Assembly (NCBI RefSeq): GCF_011578045.1
Contig: NZ_CP049801.1
Span: 1,240,001 to 1,304,000, forward strand
Length of the DNA: 64,000 nucleotides
Direction of reading: 5' to 3'
DNA from: Acinetobacter shaoyimingii
GTDB lineage: Bacteria > Pseudomonadota > Gammaproteobacteria > Pseudomonadales > Moraxellaceae
The notes below the pieces were generated by a model that was given only the letters and a program-made list of their open reading frames with translations, was not told where the DNA came from and did no database searches. This document shows positions 8,312 to 16,462 of the stretch, one piece after another. A program made the position numbers and the translations under genes. How positions within the stretch are numbered: the stretch's first letter is position 1; the number at the start of each line of letters is the position of its first letter.

Positions 8312-8938
8312 ATGGCTTGCACTTGTAGTCATGAACCTGCACCACAAAAACCAAATAGTCATTTCCGCACAGCATTGTGGATCGCATTGCTGATTAATAT
8401 CACTATGTTTGTTGTGGAGTTAATTGGCGGTGCATATGCACATTCATCTTCACTTTGGGCAGATTCATTAGACTTTTTTGGTGATGCTGTGAATTATGGC
8501 ATTTCACTTGCAGTATTGGGTGCAAGCCTGTATTGGCGAGCAACTGTGGCACTGCTTAAAGGCTTGACCATGGCATTGTTTGGTTTTGTGGTGATGGGTA
8601 AAGTGGCTTATGCCTATATGAAAGGTATTCCACCTGAAGCGATTACTATGGGTATTATTGGTGTACTTGCACTAATTGCCAATGTCATCTCAGCGCTGGT
8701 GCTTTATGCATTTAGAGATGGAGATTCCAATATGAAATCAGTTTGGTTATGTAGCCGTAATGACGCAATTGGTAATATCGCGGTGATCTTAGCAGCTGTT
8801 GGTGTGTTTGGAACGGGCAGTATGCTTCCAGATATCATTGTGGCGGTAATCATGGCAACTTTAGGCTTAACGGCGGGGTATCAAGTAATTAAAAGTGCAC
8901 TTAAAGAAAGACAACAAACACAACATGTTCATGGATAG
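8312..8938 (+). CDS. CDF-family heavy-metal cation efflux protein (CzcD-like, short form)
   Basis: A 208-residue inner-membrane cation diffusion facilitator, likely exporting Zn, Cd, Pb or Co. The metal-site motifs are present: SSLWADSLDFFGDAVNY in TM2 and SRNDAIGNIAVI in TM5, with six hydrophobic segments in all. It lacks the long cytoplasmic C-terminal domain of classical CzcD; a short histidine tail (HVHG) ends it and a cysteine/histidine patch (CTCSH) begins it. The ATG at 8312 has AGAGG about ten bases upstream; an in-frame TTG three bases earlier is not needed. Control by the divergent MerR-type protein is inferred from the shared promoter region. Confidence 0.9.
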   Translation: MACTCSHEPAPQKPNSHFRTALWIALLINITMFVVELIGGAYAHSSSLWADSLDFFGDAVNYGISLAVLGASLYWRATVALLKGLTMALFGFVVMGKVAYAYMKGIPPEAITMGIIGVLALIANVISALVLYAFRDGDSNMKSVWLCSRNDAIGNIAVILAAVGVFGTGSMLPDIIVAVIMATLGLTAGYQVIKSALKERQQTQHVHG

Positions 8939-8970
8939 AACAATCTAGTTTGAGTCTGATTATGTTGAAG

Positions 8971-8997
8971 GAGGAAATCTATTTTCCTCTTTTTTTA
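8971..8997 (+). terminator. Rho-independent terminator after the CDF gene
   Basis: GAGGAAA (8971-8977) pairs with TTTCCTC (8983-8989) over a 5-base loop and is followed by eight T. Confidence 0.85.
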
Positions 8998-9118
8998 ATG
9001 GTATACACATGACGCCACATAGGAAAATATGTGAATAAATACAAATATACTCTAGTAAATGTGAACTGGTATATTAAAAATAGATCATCTAACGTATCAA
9101 TAATTAGGTCATCTTAAT

Positions 9119-9541
9119 ATGAAAAAAATATTTTTAGTCGTTTTCTGTGCTATGGCTTTAACTGCATGTAATAAAAACAATGAACAAAAACTTGAACAAA
9201 CCAATATCACAGAGTCAAAGCAAGACATTCAAGTTGGCAATAAATTTGTCATTGTGAATGAATTAACCAATAAAAATATTAAATTACAAGCTTTTGAAAC
9301 CAATCTTTCTAAAGACGGTAAATATTATTATCAAGTTGAAATTGAAAACGTTTCAGCACAGCCGATGAATTTAAAAGCCGAACAGATTGTTTTGGTCGAT
9401 ACCAATGGTAATGAAAACCGCGTACAAATGATTGATCGTGATTTGACTACGCCTTATGAGCCGAAACAGTCTAAAAAAGGCATTATTGCTTTTGATGATC
9501 TAGGACAAAGTCAGCCAAAATTTTTAAAATTTAAGGATTAA
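9119..9541 (+). CDS. Small lipoprotein, DUF4352-like
   Basis: The 140-residue product has a lipoprotein signal peptide ending LTAC near residue 17, so it is probably anchored to a membrane facing the periplasm. The mature part (KFVIVNELTNKNIKLQAFET, then YYYQVEIENVSAQPMNL and IVLVDTNGNENRV) has the alternating strands and conserved order of the DUF4352 immunoglobulin-like fold. No enzymatic residues are evident. The gene stands alone between two terminators. The family assignment is by pattern only. Confidence 0.75.
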   Translation: MKKIFLVVFCAMALTACNKNNEQKLEQTNITESKQDIQVGNKFVIVNELTNKNIKLQAFETNLSKDGKYYYQVEIENVSAQPMNLKAEQIVLVDTNGNENRVQMIDRDLTTPYEPKQSKKGIIAFDDLGQSQPKFLKFKD

Positions 9542-9557
9542 TCTGAATATTGAAAGT

Positions 9558-9588
9558 AAAAAAACCGAAGCTAAAGCTTCGGTTTTTC
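9558..9588. terminator. Bidirectional terminator between the lipoprotein gene and fpr
   Basis: AACCGAAGC (9563-9571) and GCTTCGGTT (9576-9584) with a TAAA loop, flanked by A and T runs so that it works on both strands. It separates two convergent genes. Confidence 0.9.
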
Positions 9589-9603
9589 GATTCTGAAGGA
9601 ATC

Positions 9604-10383
9604 TTATTTTTCAACGAATGCACGTTCAATCACGTAGTCACCCAGAACACCCATCTTCGGAGATTCTTTTAAACCGTGTTGATCGAGAAGTGCGGCAACG
9701 TCATCAAGGAAAGCGGGACTACCACATAGCATTGCACGATCCGTTTCAGGGTTGAAACGTGGTAAACCTATTTTTTCAAATAACGCGCCAGTCTCAATGG
9801 CAGTGGTAACACGACCTTGAGTATGGAAATCTTCACGCGTTACAGTAGGGTAGTAAACTAACTTTTCTTTAGCGCCTAATTCACCAAAGAACTCATGATT
9901 TGGAATTTCATTTTCAATGAGATCTTGATAAGCCAACTCTGAAACAAATCGCGTACCGTGAACCACGATAATTTTCTCGAAACGTTCATATGTTTCAGGA
10001 TCACGAATTGTAGATAGGAATGGCGCAAGACCAGTACCAGAAGAAAGAAGGTATAAGTTCTTACCTGGGTTTAAGTCATCAAGTACTAAAGTCCCTGTTG
10101 GTTTTTTAGAAACAAGAATTTCATCACCAACTTTTACTTTTTGTAAAATAGACGTTAAAGGACCATCAGGTACTTTAATTGAGAAAAACTCTAACTCTTC
10201 TTCGTAGTTTGCACTTGCGATCGAATATGCACGCATTAAAGGCTTACCATTCACTTCAAGACCAATCATCACAAATTGACCGTTTTTAAAACGTAATGCG
10301 GTGTCACGAGTCGTTTTAAAAGAGAATAAAGTGTCATTCCAGTGGTGTACGTGAGTAATCTTTTCGACGTTAAAAGCAGCCAT
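9604..10383 (-). CDS. fpr: Ferredoxin/flavodoxin-NADP+ reductase
   Basis: Fpr moves electrons between NADPH and ferredoxin or flavodoxin in the cytosol. The 259-residue protein has the FAD-binding RAYSIASANYEEELEFFSIK near residue 50, the isoalloxazine and pyrophosphate contact regions, the NADPH motif SSGTGLAPFLSTIRD near 110, LCGSPAFLDD near 220 and a C-terminal VIERAFVEK, typical of bacterial Fpr. I take the ATG four codons inside the open frame (MAAFNVEKI), which has a GAGA upstream; the outer ATG has no ribosome site. It is convergent with the preceding lipoprotein gene and divergent from trmO. Confidence 0.95.
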   Translation of the reverse strand: MAAFNVEKITHVHHWNDTLFSFKTTRDTALRFKNGQFVMIGLEVNGKPLMRAYSIASANYEEELEFFSIKVPDGPLTSILQKVKVGDEILVSKKPTGTLVLDDLNPGKNLYLLSSGTGLAPFLSTIRDPETYERFEKIIVVHGTRFVSELAYQDLIENEIPNHEFFGELGAKEKLVYYPTVTREDFHTQGRVTTAIETGALFEKIGLPRFNPETDRAMLCGSPAFLDDVAALLDQHGLKESPKMGVLGDYVIERAFVEK

Positions 10384-10488
10384 TAAAGGTCTCATTAAAT
10401 TATCAAATTAGAACAGCTTGCTATTCTAATCGAAAAACATTCTAGATAAACTGAATATATTTAATTGAGCTTATCAGAAAAAGTGATT

Positions 10489-11202
10489 ATGAATGAGCTA
10501 AAACTGCCAATAATTGGCTATATGCATTCTCCTTACCGTGAAAAATTTGGAATTCCACGCCAGCCAAATTTGGTTGATGTTGAATCTTATATAGAATTAT
10601 CAACACCTTATAACGATATTTTGGCTTTCGAGGGAATCGATGAATTTAGTCACTTATGGTTAATCTGGCAGTTTCATGACAATAAAAATCAACAAGATGT
10701 GCAAAAATTTAGACCACAAGTTCGTCCGCCTCGTTTAGGTGGAAATCAAAAAATAGGGGTATTTGCGACGAGGAGTATGTATCGACCTGCTCCTATTGGG
10801 CTTTCAGTGGTGAAATTCAAAGCAATCAAGAAAGTTGGGGCGTCAGTTCGACTCTATATTTCGGGAAGTGATTTGCTCGATGGCACACCTATTTTAGACA
10901 TTAAACCCTATATTCACTATTCAGATGCTGTGCTAGACGCAAAAAGTGCTTATGCGCAGGCAGAGCCTACGAGAAAGTTGGTAAGCTGGAACTCTGATGC
11001 GATGCGTGACCAACACGAATTATTAAAAAAGCAGATTATATCGGAGCAACAAATTGCTGAGTTGGAGCAAGTGTTATCTTTAGATCCAAGACCTGCGTAC
11101 CAAGATGATTGCGAGCGTATTTATGGAATGCACTTTGCAAATGTAAATGTAAAATTCAAGGTTTCTACTCAAGTTGAAATTGTTGCCTTAATCGCTGTGT
11201 AA
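10489..11202 (+). CDS. trmO: tRNA (N6-threonylcarbamoyladenosine-37-N6) methyltransferase TrmO
   Basis: TrmO (TsaA/YaeB) methylates t6A37 in tRNA-Thr with AdoMet through a small beta-barrel fold. The protein of about 237 residues has GYMHSPYREKFGIPRQPNLV at the start, FSHLWLIWQFH near 65, then RPPRLGGNQKIGVFATRSMYRPAPIGLSV in two conserved blocks near 90-115 and GTPILDIKPYIHYSD near 145; the C-terminal part after about 165 is the YaeB extension. The in-frame ATG at 10489 gives the usual N-terminus; the frame itself extends to a TTG at 10465. Its stop codon lies inside a 17-bp tandem duplication. Confidence 0.93.
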   Translation: MNELKLPIIGYMHSPYREKFGIPRQPNLVDVESYIELSTPYNDILAFEGIDEFSHLWLIWQFHDNKNQQDVQKFRPQVRPPRLGGNQKIGVFATRSMYRPAPIGLSVVKFKAIKKVGASVRLYISGSDLLDGTPILDIKPYIHYSDAVLDAKSAYAQAEPTRKLVSWNSDAMRDQHELLKKQIISEQQIAELEQVLSLDPRPAYQDDCERIYGMHFANVNVKFKVSTQVEIVALIAV

Positions 11203-11220
11203 TCTTAATCGCTGTTTAAT
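11187..11220. repeat. 17-bp tandem duplication across the trmO stop codon
   Basis: Two units, 11187-11203 and 11204-11220, each read CTTAATCGCTGTnTAAT and differ at one base (G or T). The first unit contains the trmO stop codon. It looks like a recent slippage duplication at the 3' end of the gene. Confidence 0.85.
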
Positions 11221-11251
11221 TAAGTAGGGCTTGATTTTTTCATAGATACAC

Positions 11252-12076
11252 TTAATTTTTTCTTGGCACAATGTGACTGGTATTGGCAACTTCAGAAGCA
11301 GAAGATACTTGTATATCAGCATTTTTGGTAGGTAAGGGTATTTCAGTTTGATCCATGAATCCATGTTCTGGAAATGCTTTTTTTAACTCTTGAATGGCGA
11401 CTGAATTATAGAGATCACAACGGGTTGCATCTTCTTCTTGATCTGACTTAAAAGGGAAAATCAAGGCGTGAATTTGATTGGCCTGTTTGTATTTTTTGGC
11501 ATGGAACTGAATACACATCGATTCTGGATGTTTAAAGGTGTATTTGCCTAAATGATCTAGATTGTTGTATTCATTTCCTTGTTTATTGAGTTGTGGATTG
11601 TCTTTGGCGAGTTGAATCACTTTAAATATGAACTGAAATGTAGGTTCAATATGATTTCGCTCAATAAAATTCCAAGTTTGGGATGCGTTGGTCGGTTTTA
11701 AAAGACCAAGATACATACCTTGAATAAAATAGTGAATTTCAGATGATATCCAATAGGTGATTGAGTTTTTAGCGAAGTCTGGATCAATATATTCTTCATC
11801 TTTAATCACTTGTATGGCGTAAACAGGTGATTTTTCATCTTCATGAGCAGTTGAAATTTTAAATTTTGATAACAGATTTACCCTATTTTTTTTGTTTGAT
11901 TGTTTTTGCTCAAGTGATTGTTCTAAAGGCACAATTACAATTGATTCAGGCATGTGATATCGATACCATTCTCCCTCAAGTGAAATGTTTGTCAGTTCAG
12001 ATTTGTTTTCTTCATTACATGCAGTAAGTAATAAAGCCCCAACAATCGTAATCAGTGATACAAATTTTTTATTCAT
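11252..12076 (-). CDS. Lipoprotein of unknown function
   Basis: A 274-residue protein with a lipoprotein signal peptide (MNKKFVSLITIVGALLLTAC). I do not recognise the mature domain. It starts with LEGEWYRYHMPESIVIVPLE, has a largely mixed alpha/beta composition, and contains three further cysteines (ESMCIQF, ATRCDLY). The conserved-looking stretch ITYWISSEIHYFIQGMYLGL could be amphipathic. It is convergent with trmO and is followed upstream by a 430-base region without a clear gene. A function cannot be assigned. Confidence 0.75.
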   Translation of the reverse strand: MNKKFVSLITIVGALLLTACNEENKSELTNISLEGEWYRYHMPESIVIVPLEQSLEQKQSNKKNRVNLLSKFKISTAHEDEKSPVYAIQVIKDEEYIDPDFAKNSITYWISSEIHYFIQGMYLGLLKPTNASQTWNFIERNHIEPTFQFIFKVIQLAKDNPQLNKQGNEYNNLDHLGKYTFKHPESMCIQFHAKKYKQANQIHALIFPFKSDQEEDATRCDLYNSVAIQELKKAFPEHGFMDQTEIPLPTKNADIQVSSASEVANTSHIVPRKN

Positions 12077-12506
12077 TTTTTTAATTAAATTTTGTTCTGT
12101 ATGATGAAATTTATAATGTACTTCTGCATATGTATAGTCACATTATTGAGTGATCTATTTCATTAATACGCTTTAAATATAAAGGATAGGGAAATAGGTT
12201 TTTAATTCAATATCAGGACTCAGATGGTATATGAACAATGTGCGACCATTGATTTATTCAATGATGTTATTTTTCATGAATTGTTAGATAAAACAAATAT
12301 AAAACATCAAATATTTTATGTTCTTAGAGTAAATTTTGTATGAGCCAAATATCTAGTTTGGATTAAATGTCTTAATTTTCGATAAATTTGAAAATGGTTA
12401 TGTATTAGCCAAAACATTCGAACTTTAAAAGCTCAATTATTTCATATGAATACTGATATCTATTTTGCCTTTTTGTTATAGTTATTACATATTTGGGGCG
12501 ATAAAA
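12077..12506. other. AT-rich intergenic region upstream of gspE, with one possible micro-ORF
   Basis: No family-recognisable gene. A 39-codon frame at 12224-12343 on the plus strand (MVYEQCATIDLFNDVIF...) starts with an ATG six bases behind AGGA and might encode a small protein, but there is no other support. Confidence 0.35.
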
Positions 12507-14264
12507 ATGAAGTTTAATTTTGAAATTGATACCACTTGGTGTCTAGAGCAACTTTTAAAAGATGGGCGCATTGTCGAACGTGATAAATTACTGGTTCAAA
12601 CGACACGTCGTCAAAAAGAGCAATTAAAATGGCATCCTTTGCAGTGGATTGCTCAATTTGATTTTAATGATGTAGCGCAGCCTGAAAAAAAACTGAATTT
12701 AAATCAACTATGCCAATGGTTGGCTCAAAAAGCAGATATTCCTTTTTTTGTGATTGACCCATTAAAATCTGATGTGGCATCACTGACGAAAGTCATGTCG
12801 CATGAATTTGCCCTAAAAAATAAAATACTTGCGGTTGAAGTGACTTCAGAGCATGTGCTGATAGGCACGTCACAACCTTTTCTTGGGGATTGGACTCCGA
12901 GTCTACAAAAGAGTTTAGGCGACAAGAAAATCTTAAAAGTAATGCTGAACCCCGAGCAATTACAACGCTATCTCAATGAATATTATCAAGTGAGTCGTGC
13001 AGTTCACTTAAGTAAATCTGATAAAGCCTATGATCAGGATTACAAAAGTGTTGAGGCTTTACTGCAACTGGGCGACACCCAAAATCCCGATGCCAATGAC
13101 CAGCATATCGTAAAATTGGTAGATTGGATTTTGCAGTTTGCTTTTGAACAAGAAGCCAGTGATATTCATTTAGAACCTCGCAAAGAAAATAGCAAAGTTA
13201 GATTTCGTATTGATGGTGTATTACATACCATTTATCGAATGCCGACCAATACCATGACAGCGGTCATTTCACGATTAAAAATTTTGGGCAGAATGAACGT
13301 TGCAGAAAAGCGTAAACCGCAGGATGGACGTTTAAAAACACGTAATACTAAAGGACAAGAAACCGAATTGCGTCTGTCGACTTTACCGACTGCATTTGGT
13401 GAAAAAATGGTGATGCGTATCTTTGATCCAGACGTGTTGGTACGGAGTTTTCAGCAACTTGGCTTTGATCAAAAACTATTGGATAAATGGAATGCACTGA
13501 CAAAAAACAGTCATGGCATTATTTTGGTAACAGGTCCCACAGGATCGGGTAAAACCACAACACTATATTCATCGCTGAAACAATTGGCGACGGAACAAGT
13601 CAATGTCTGTACCATTGAAGACCCGATTGAAATGTTGGAACCGAGCTTTAACCAAATGCAAGTGAATCCAAATATCGAATTGGGCTTTGCAGATGGGATT
13701 CGTGCCTTAATGCGTCAAGACCCTGATATTATTATGGTCGGGGAAATACGTGATCAAGACACTGCCAATATGGCGATTCAAGCGGCACTCACAGGTCATT
13801 TGGTGTTATCTACATTGCATACCAATGATGCGCCATCAAGTTTGACACGCTTACATGATTTAGGTGTACAACCCTTTTTGACTGGTGCAACGATTTTAGG
13901 GGTATTGGCACAACGGCTGGTTCGTAAACTTTGTCCAAAATGTAAGGCCAAAGATGATATAGATGCACAGCAATGGGAACATTTAACCGCAGGTTATATA
14001 GTAAAAATGCCAGAACAGGTTTTTCATGCTGTAGGCTGCGAATTTTGTCGTCAAACCGGATATAAAGGTCGGATTGGGATCTATGAATTCTTACCTGTAA
14101 GTCTAGAGACCAAACAAAAAATCAGTGCCAATATTGGTTTAGAAGAGCTCAAGAACCAAGCCAGAAAAGAAGGGGTAGAACCGCTTCGAATTGCAGGTGC
14201 TCGAAAAATTTTGGAGGGCTCAACTACATTGGAAGAAGTTTTACGAGTGGTGCCTTTGCATTAA
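12507..14264 (+). CDS. gspE: GspE/PilB-type secretion ATPase
   Basis: This 585-residue cytosolic ATPase belongs to the type II secretion/type IV pilus assembly family. It has an N-terminal N1/N2-like region, the Walker A motif GPTGSGKTTTLYSS near residue 350, an Asp box (VCTIEDPIE), Walker B (RQDPDIIMVGEIRD), a His box (TGHLVLSTLHTND) and a tetracysteine zinc site (CPKC near 475, then CEFC). The start at 12507 (MKFNFEIDTTW) has GGGGCG about eight bases upstream; the frame extends to a TTG at 12465. No other gsp or pil gene is adjacent, as is usual in Acinetobacter where T2SS genes are scattered, so GspE is favoured over PilB but not proven. Confidence 0.85.
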   Translation: MKFNFEIDTTWCLEQLLKDGRIVERDKLLVQTTRRQKEQLKWHPLQWIAQFDFNDVAQPEKKLNLNQLCQWLAQKADIPFFVIDPLKSDVASLTKVMSHEFALKNKILAVEVTSEHVLIGTSQPFLGDWTPSLQKSLGDKKILKVMLNPEQLQRYLNEYYQVSRAVHLSKSDKAYDQDYKSVEALLQLGDTQNPDANDQHIVKLVDWILQFAFEQEASDIHLEPRKENSKVRFRIDGVLHTIYRMPTNTMTAVISRLKILGRMNVAEKRKPQDGRLKTRNTKGQETELRLSTLPTAFGEKMVMRIFDPDVLVRSFQQLGFDQKLLDKWNALTKNSHGIILVTGPTGSGKTTTLYSSLKQLATEQVNVCTIEDPIEMLEPSFNQMQVNPNIELGFADGIRALMRQDPDIIMVGEIRDQDTANMAIQAALTGHLVLSTLHTNDAPSSLTRLHDLGVQPFLTGATILGVLAQRLVRKLCPKCKAKDDIDAQQWEHLTAGYIVKMPEQVFHAVGCEFCRQTGYKGRIGIYEFLPVSLETKQKISANIGLEELKNQARKEGVEPLRIAGARKILEGSTTLEEVLRVVPLH

Positions 14265-14295
14265 AAACCATCAAAAAGCTTGAAAAATCATATTT

Positions 14296-14323
14296 CTTAA
14301 GTTTGGCTTCAGGTTTGTCTAAG
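14296..14323 (+). promoter_or_regulatory. Three hexamer half-sites at 11-bp period upstream of the first BOF gene
   Basis: CTTAAG (14296-14301), CTTCAG (14307-14312) and TCTAAG (14318-14323) are each separated by five bases. CTTAAG-N5-CTTAAG-like direct repeats are bound by PmrA/QseB-type OmpR-family regulators. A CAATAAT-like -10 element follows about 12 bases later. The downstream two-component system is the obvious candidate regulator. Confidence 0.6.
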
Positions 14324-14379
14324 CGGATTGTGCTTCAATAATGACATTGATTAAATGACAACATAGCTTGGACATAGAA

Positions 14380-14856
14380 ATGAAAATTGCAATGAAAACT
14401 TTGACTGCATTGGGTTTGGTAGGTGCAACAACTTTAGCGATTGCTGCAACAGCAATGACGAGCGCTGATCCTGTAGCTGCGAGTCAAACAGTGGCTCAAG
14501 CGCAGGTGAAAAATCAAGTTGCAGTGAATCAATCTGCAGTCACACCTGTAAATACGGCGACCAATCAAGTGATCAACCAAAATGCAATTGCACCTGCATT
14601 GGTGACTGTAAAACAAGCGCTGAATTTACAAGATGATTCACGTGTTGTATTAAAAGGTAATATTGTCAAATCATTAGGCAATGAAAAATATACCTTTAAA
14701 GATAAAACAGGTTCAATGACCGTTGAAATAGATGATGAACTTTGGAATGGTCAACCGATTTCTTCAAATACGCTAGTGACTATTGATGGTGAAGTTGATA
14801 TCGACTATAAACCAATGAAACGTATTGAAATTGATGTAGATTATGTCAGCTTCTAA
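14380..14856 (+). CDS. YgiW/YdeI-family BOF (OB-fold) periplasmic stress protein, copy 1
   Basis: The 158-residue protein has a Sec signal peptide (LTALGLVGATTLAIAATA), a linker of about 50 residues rich in Q, N, V and A, and a BOF domain from about residue 70: VKQALNLQDDSRVVLKGNIV, YTFKDKTGSMTVEIDDELWNG and EVDIDYKPMKRIEIDVDYV. YgiW-like proteins are periplasmic and are often linked to qseBC; they act in stress tolerance, with no known enzymatic activity. The start at 14380 has GGA seven bases upstream. The low-complexity linker is absent from the second copy at 15207. Direct repeats lie upstream and a terminator follows, so it is a single-gene unit. Confidence 0.88.
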   Translation: MKIAMKTLTALGLVGATTLAIAATAMTSADPVAASQTVAQAQVKNQVAVNQSAVTPVNTATNQVINQNAIAPALVTVKQALNLQDDSRVVLKGNIVKSLGNEKYTFKDKTGSMTVEIDDELWNGQPISSNTLVTIDGEVDIDYKPMKRIEIDVDYVSF

Positions 14857-14902
14857 TGGGATTAAATTCAATCTGCATAGATGAATTTATGATATGAAAA
14901 AA

Positions 14903-14936
14903 AAGGATGAGTTTTAAAGAGCTCATCCTTTTTTTA
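14903..14936. terminator. Terminator after BOF copy 1
   Basis: AAGGATGAG (14903-14911) pairs with CTCATCCTT (14922-14930), followed by a T run and preceded by an A run; it would act on both strands. Confidence 0.88.
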
Positions 14937-15134
14937 TGCTGACTTTCGGCAAAAGGGATTTATATCTTGACATATACAGGTTTAAAAACAATGTATTGGC
15001 TGTAATCTGAAATAAAAAGCGGGCATGATTTGCTATAAACGCATTGTTTTTACCATTCAGTTCTACCATTAAGACTTGATCAAATTGAGACGTTAGTAAG
15101 ATTTCAAATCAGTACCATTGAAAAACTCAGATTT

Positions 15135-15151
15135 CTTAAGATTCTATTCAT
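15135..15151 (+). promoter_or_regulatory. Half-sites upstream of the second BOF gene
   Basis: CTTAAG (15135-15140) and ATTCAT (15146-15151) have the same five-base spacing and the same context (ATTTCTTAAG) as the site upstream of copy 1, and a TTTAAT-like -10 followed by GATGACAT lies downstream, as in copy 1. The second half-site is weaker. Confidence 0.45.
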
Positions 15152-15206
15152 CTTCATTTGTTTTAATGATGACATCGAAAAGAGCATAACCTGAAAGGAA
15201 ATGAAG

Positions 15207-15563
15207 ATGAACGTATTCACTAAAACTGTATTAGCGATTGGTTTGGCTGGAGCGACTACACTTTCTATGGCAAATACAGTCAATCAAAATGCCATTGCAC
15301 CGAAAACTGCAACAGTGAAACAAGCTTTAACCCTAAAAGATGACACTAAGGTTCAATTAAAAGGCTTTATTGTAAAATCTATAGGTGATGAAAAATATCA
15401 ATTTCGTGACAATACAGGCACCATGACTGTAGATATTGATGATGAACTTTGGAATGGTAAAGCAATTTCTGCTACTACACCTGTGACTATTTTAGGTGAA
15501 GTAGATGTGGATTATAAACCGACTAAACGTGTTGAAATTGATGTAGATGGCGTACGTTTTTAA
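15207..15563 (+). CDS. YgiW/YdeI-family BOF periplasmic stress protein, copy 2
   Basis: The 118-residue protein has a signal peptide (FTKTVLAIGLAGATTLSMA) and a BOF domain highly similar to copy 1: VKQALTLKDDTKVQLKGFIV, then DNTGTMTVDIDDELWNG and EVDVDYKPTKRVEIDVDGV. It goes directly from the signal to the domain without the low-complexity linker of copy 1. AGGA at 15196-15199 is seven bases from the ATG at 15207, so I prefer this to the ATG at 15201. The pair clearly arose by tandem duplication; both lie just before a QseBC-like system. Confidence 0.9.
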   Translation: MNVFTKTVLAIGLAGATTLSMANTVNQNAIAPKTATVKQALTLKDDTKVQLKGFIVKSIGDEKYQFRDNTGTMTVDIDDELWNGKAISATTPVTILGEVDVDYKPTKRVEIDVDGVRF

Positions 15564-15649
15564 TCATGTTTTCAGATATTAAATCATGCGTTAAAAGGGG
15601 TTGAATGGTAACAATCCAAATTTAAACCCTAAGATTCAATGCGTTTTTT

Positions 15650-15684
15650 AAAAAGCCACATACTTTTAAGATGTGGCTTTTTAT
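15650..15684 (+). terminator. Terminator after BOF copy 2
   Basis: AAAAAGCCACAT (15650-15661) pairs with ATGTGGCTTTTT (15671-15682). The A and T flanks make it effective in both directions, and it separates the BOF gene from the two-component operon. Confidence 0.9.
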
Positions 15685-15793
15685 TGAAAGAATAAATGAA
15701 TCAAGGTATTCAATAATTTTAACTGTATATTTAAGTAGGCATATTGAGTGTGAAATATGCTTTGAATTAAATTATTGAGAATTGAAAGAGACT

Positions 15794-16456
15794 ATGCGAA
15801 TTTTACTGGCTGAAGATGATTGTTCTCAAGCAGAGAGTATTAAAGCTTGGTTAGAAATGGATGGCTATAATATCGACTGGGTAGAACGTGGCGATTATGC
15901 GATTTTAGCCATAGAGCAACATCAATATGACTGTGTCTTATTAGATCGAGGCTTACCTCAAGCGACAGGTGATGAAATTCTGCAAAGCATTCGCCGTAAG
16001 CAGAAAGATATTCCTGTGATTTTTATTACCGCTCGCGATAGCATCGATGACCGTGTCGATGGTCTAGATATGGGCGCAAATGACTATTTGGTAAAACCTT
16101 TTAGTCTGGAAGAGTTATCTGCGCGTGTCAGAAGCCAAATCCGTCAAAAGCAGGTGCACGCATCTGATGAAATTTGTTATGCGCATTTAGTGTTAAATAC
16201 GCAAGCGAAAACCCTGACCAGTCATGGCAATCTCGTCAATCTTACTGCAAAAGAATTTCAAATTGTCCATATGCTAATGCAAAGACCTGAGCATGTGGTG
16301 ACGCGTGAGCGTTTGGAGGAATCCTTATATGCATGGGGTGATGAAATCGAAAGCAATACCATTGAAGTTTATATTTATCAATTACGCAAAAAAATTGGTA
16401 GCCAGATGATCAAAACCATACGTGGTTTGGGTTATCGTATGAATCGGGATCAATAA
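15794..16456 (+). CDS. OmpR-family response regulator, QseB-like
   Basis: A 220-residue DNA-binding response regulator. The receiver domain has the acidic pair (LAEDD), the phosphorylated aspartate in CVLLDRGLPQ, the T/S switch (FITARDS) and lysine in YLVKPF; the C-terminal winged helix has LTAKEFQIVHMLMQRPEHVVTRERL, then NTIEVYIYQLRKKI and TIRGLGYRM. DRGLP replaces the common DLGLP. The frame runs from a TTG at 15782, but the ATG at 15794 (MRILLAEDD) gives the standard N-terminus. It is followed six bases later by its sensor kinase. Its likely targets are the two BOF genes upstream, by half-site evidence. Confidence 0.92.
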   Translation: MRILLAEDDCSQAESIKAWLEMDGYNIDWVERGDYAILAIEQHQYDCVLLDRGLPQATGDEILQSIRRKQKDIPVIFITARDSIDDRVDGLDMGANDYLVKPFSLEELSARVRSQIRQKQVHASDEICYAHLVLNTQAKTLTSHGNLVNLTAKEFQIVHMLMQRPEHVVTRERLEESLYAWGDEIESNTIEVYIYQLRKKIGSQMIKTIRGLGYRMNRDQ

Positions 16457-16462
16457 AATTTC

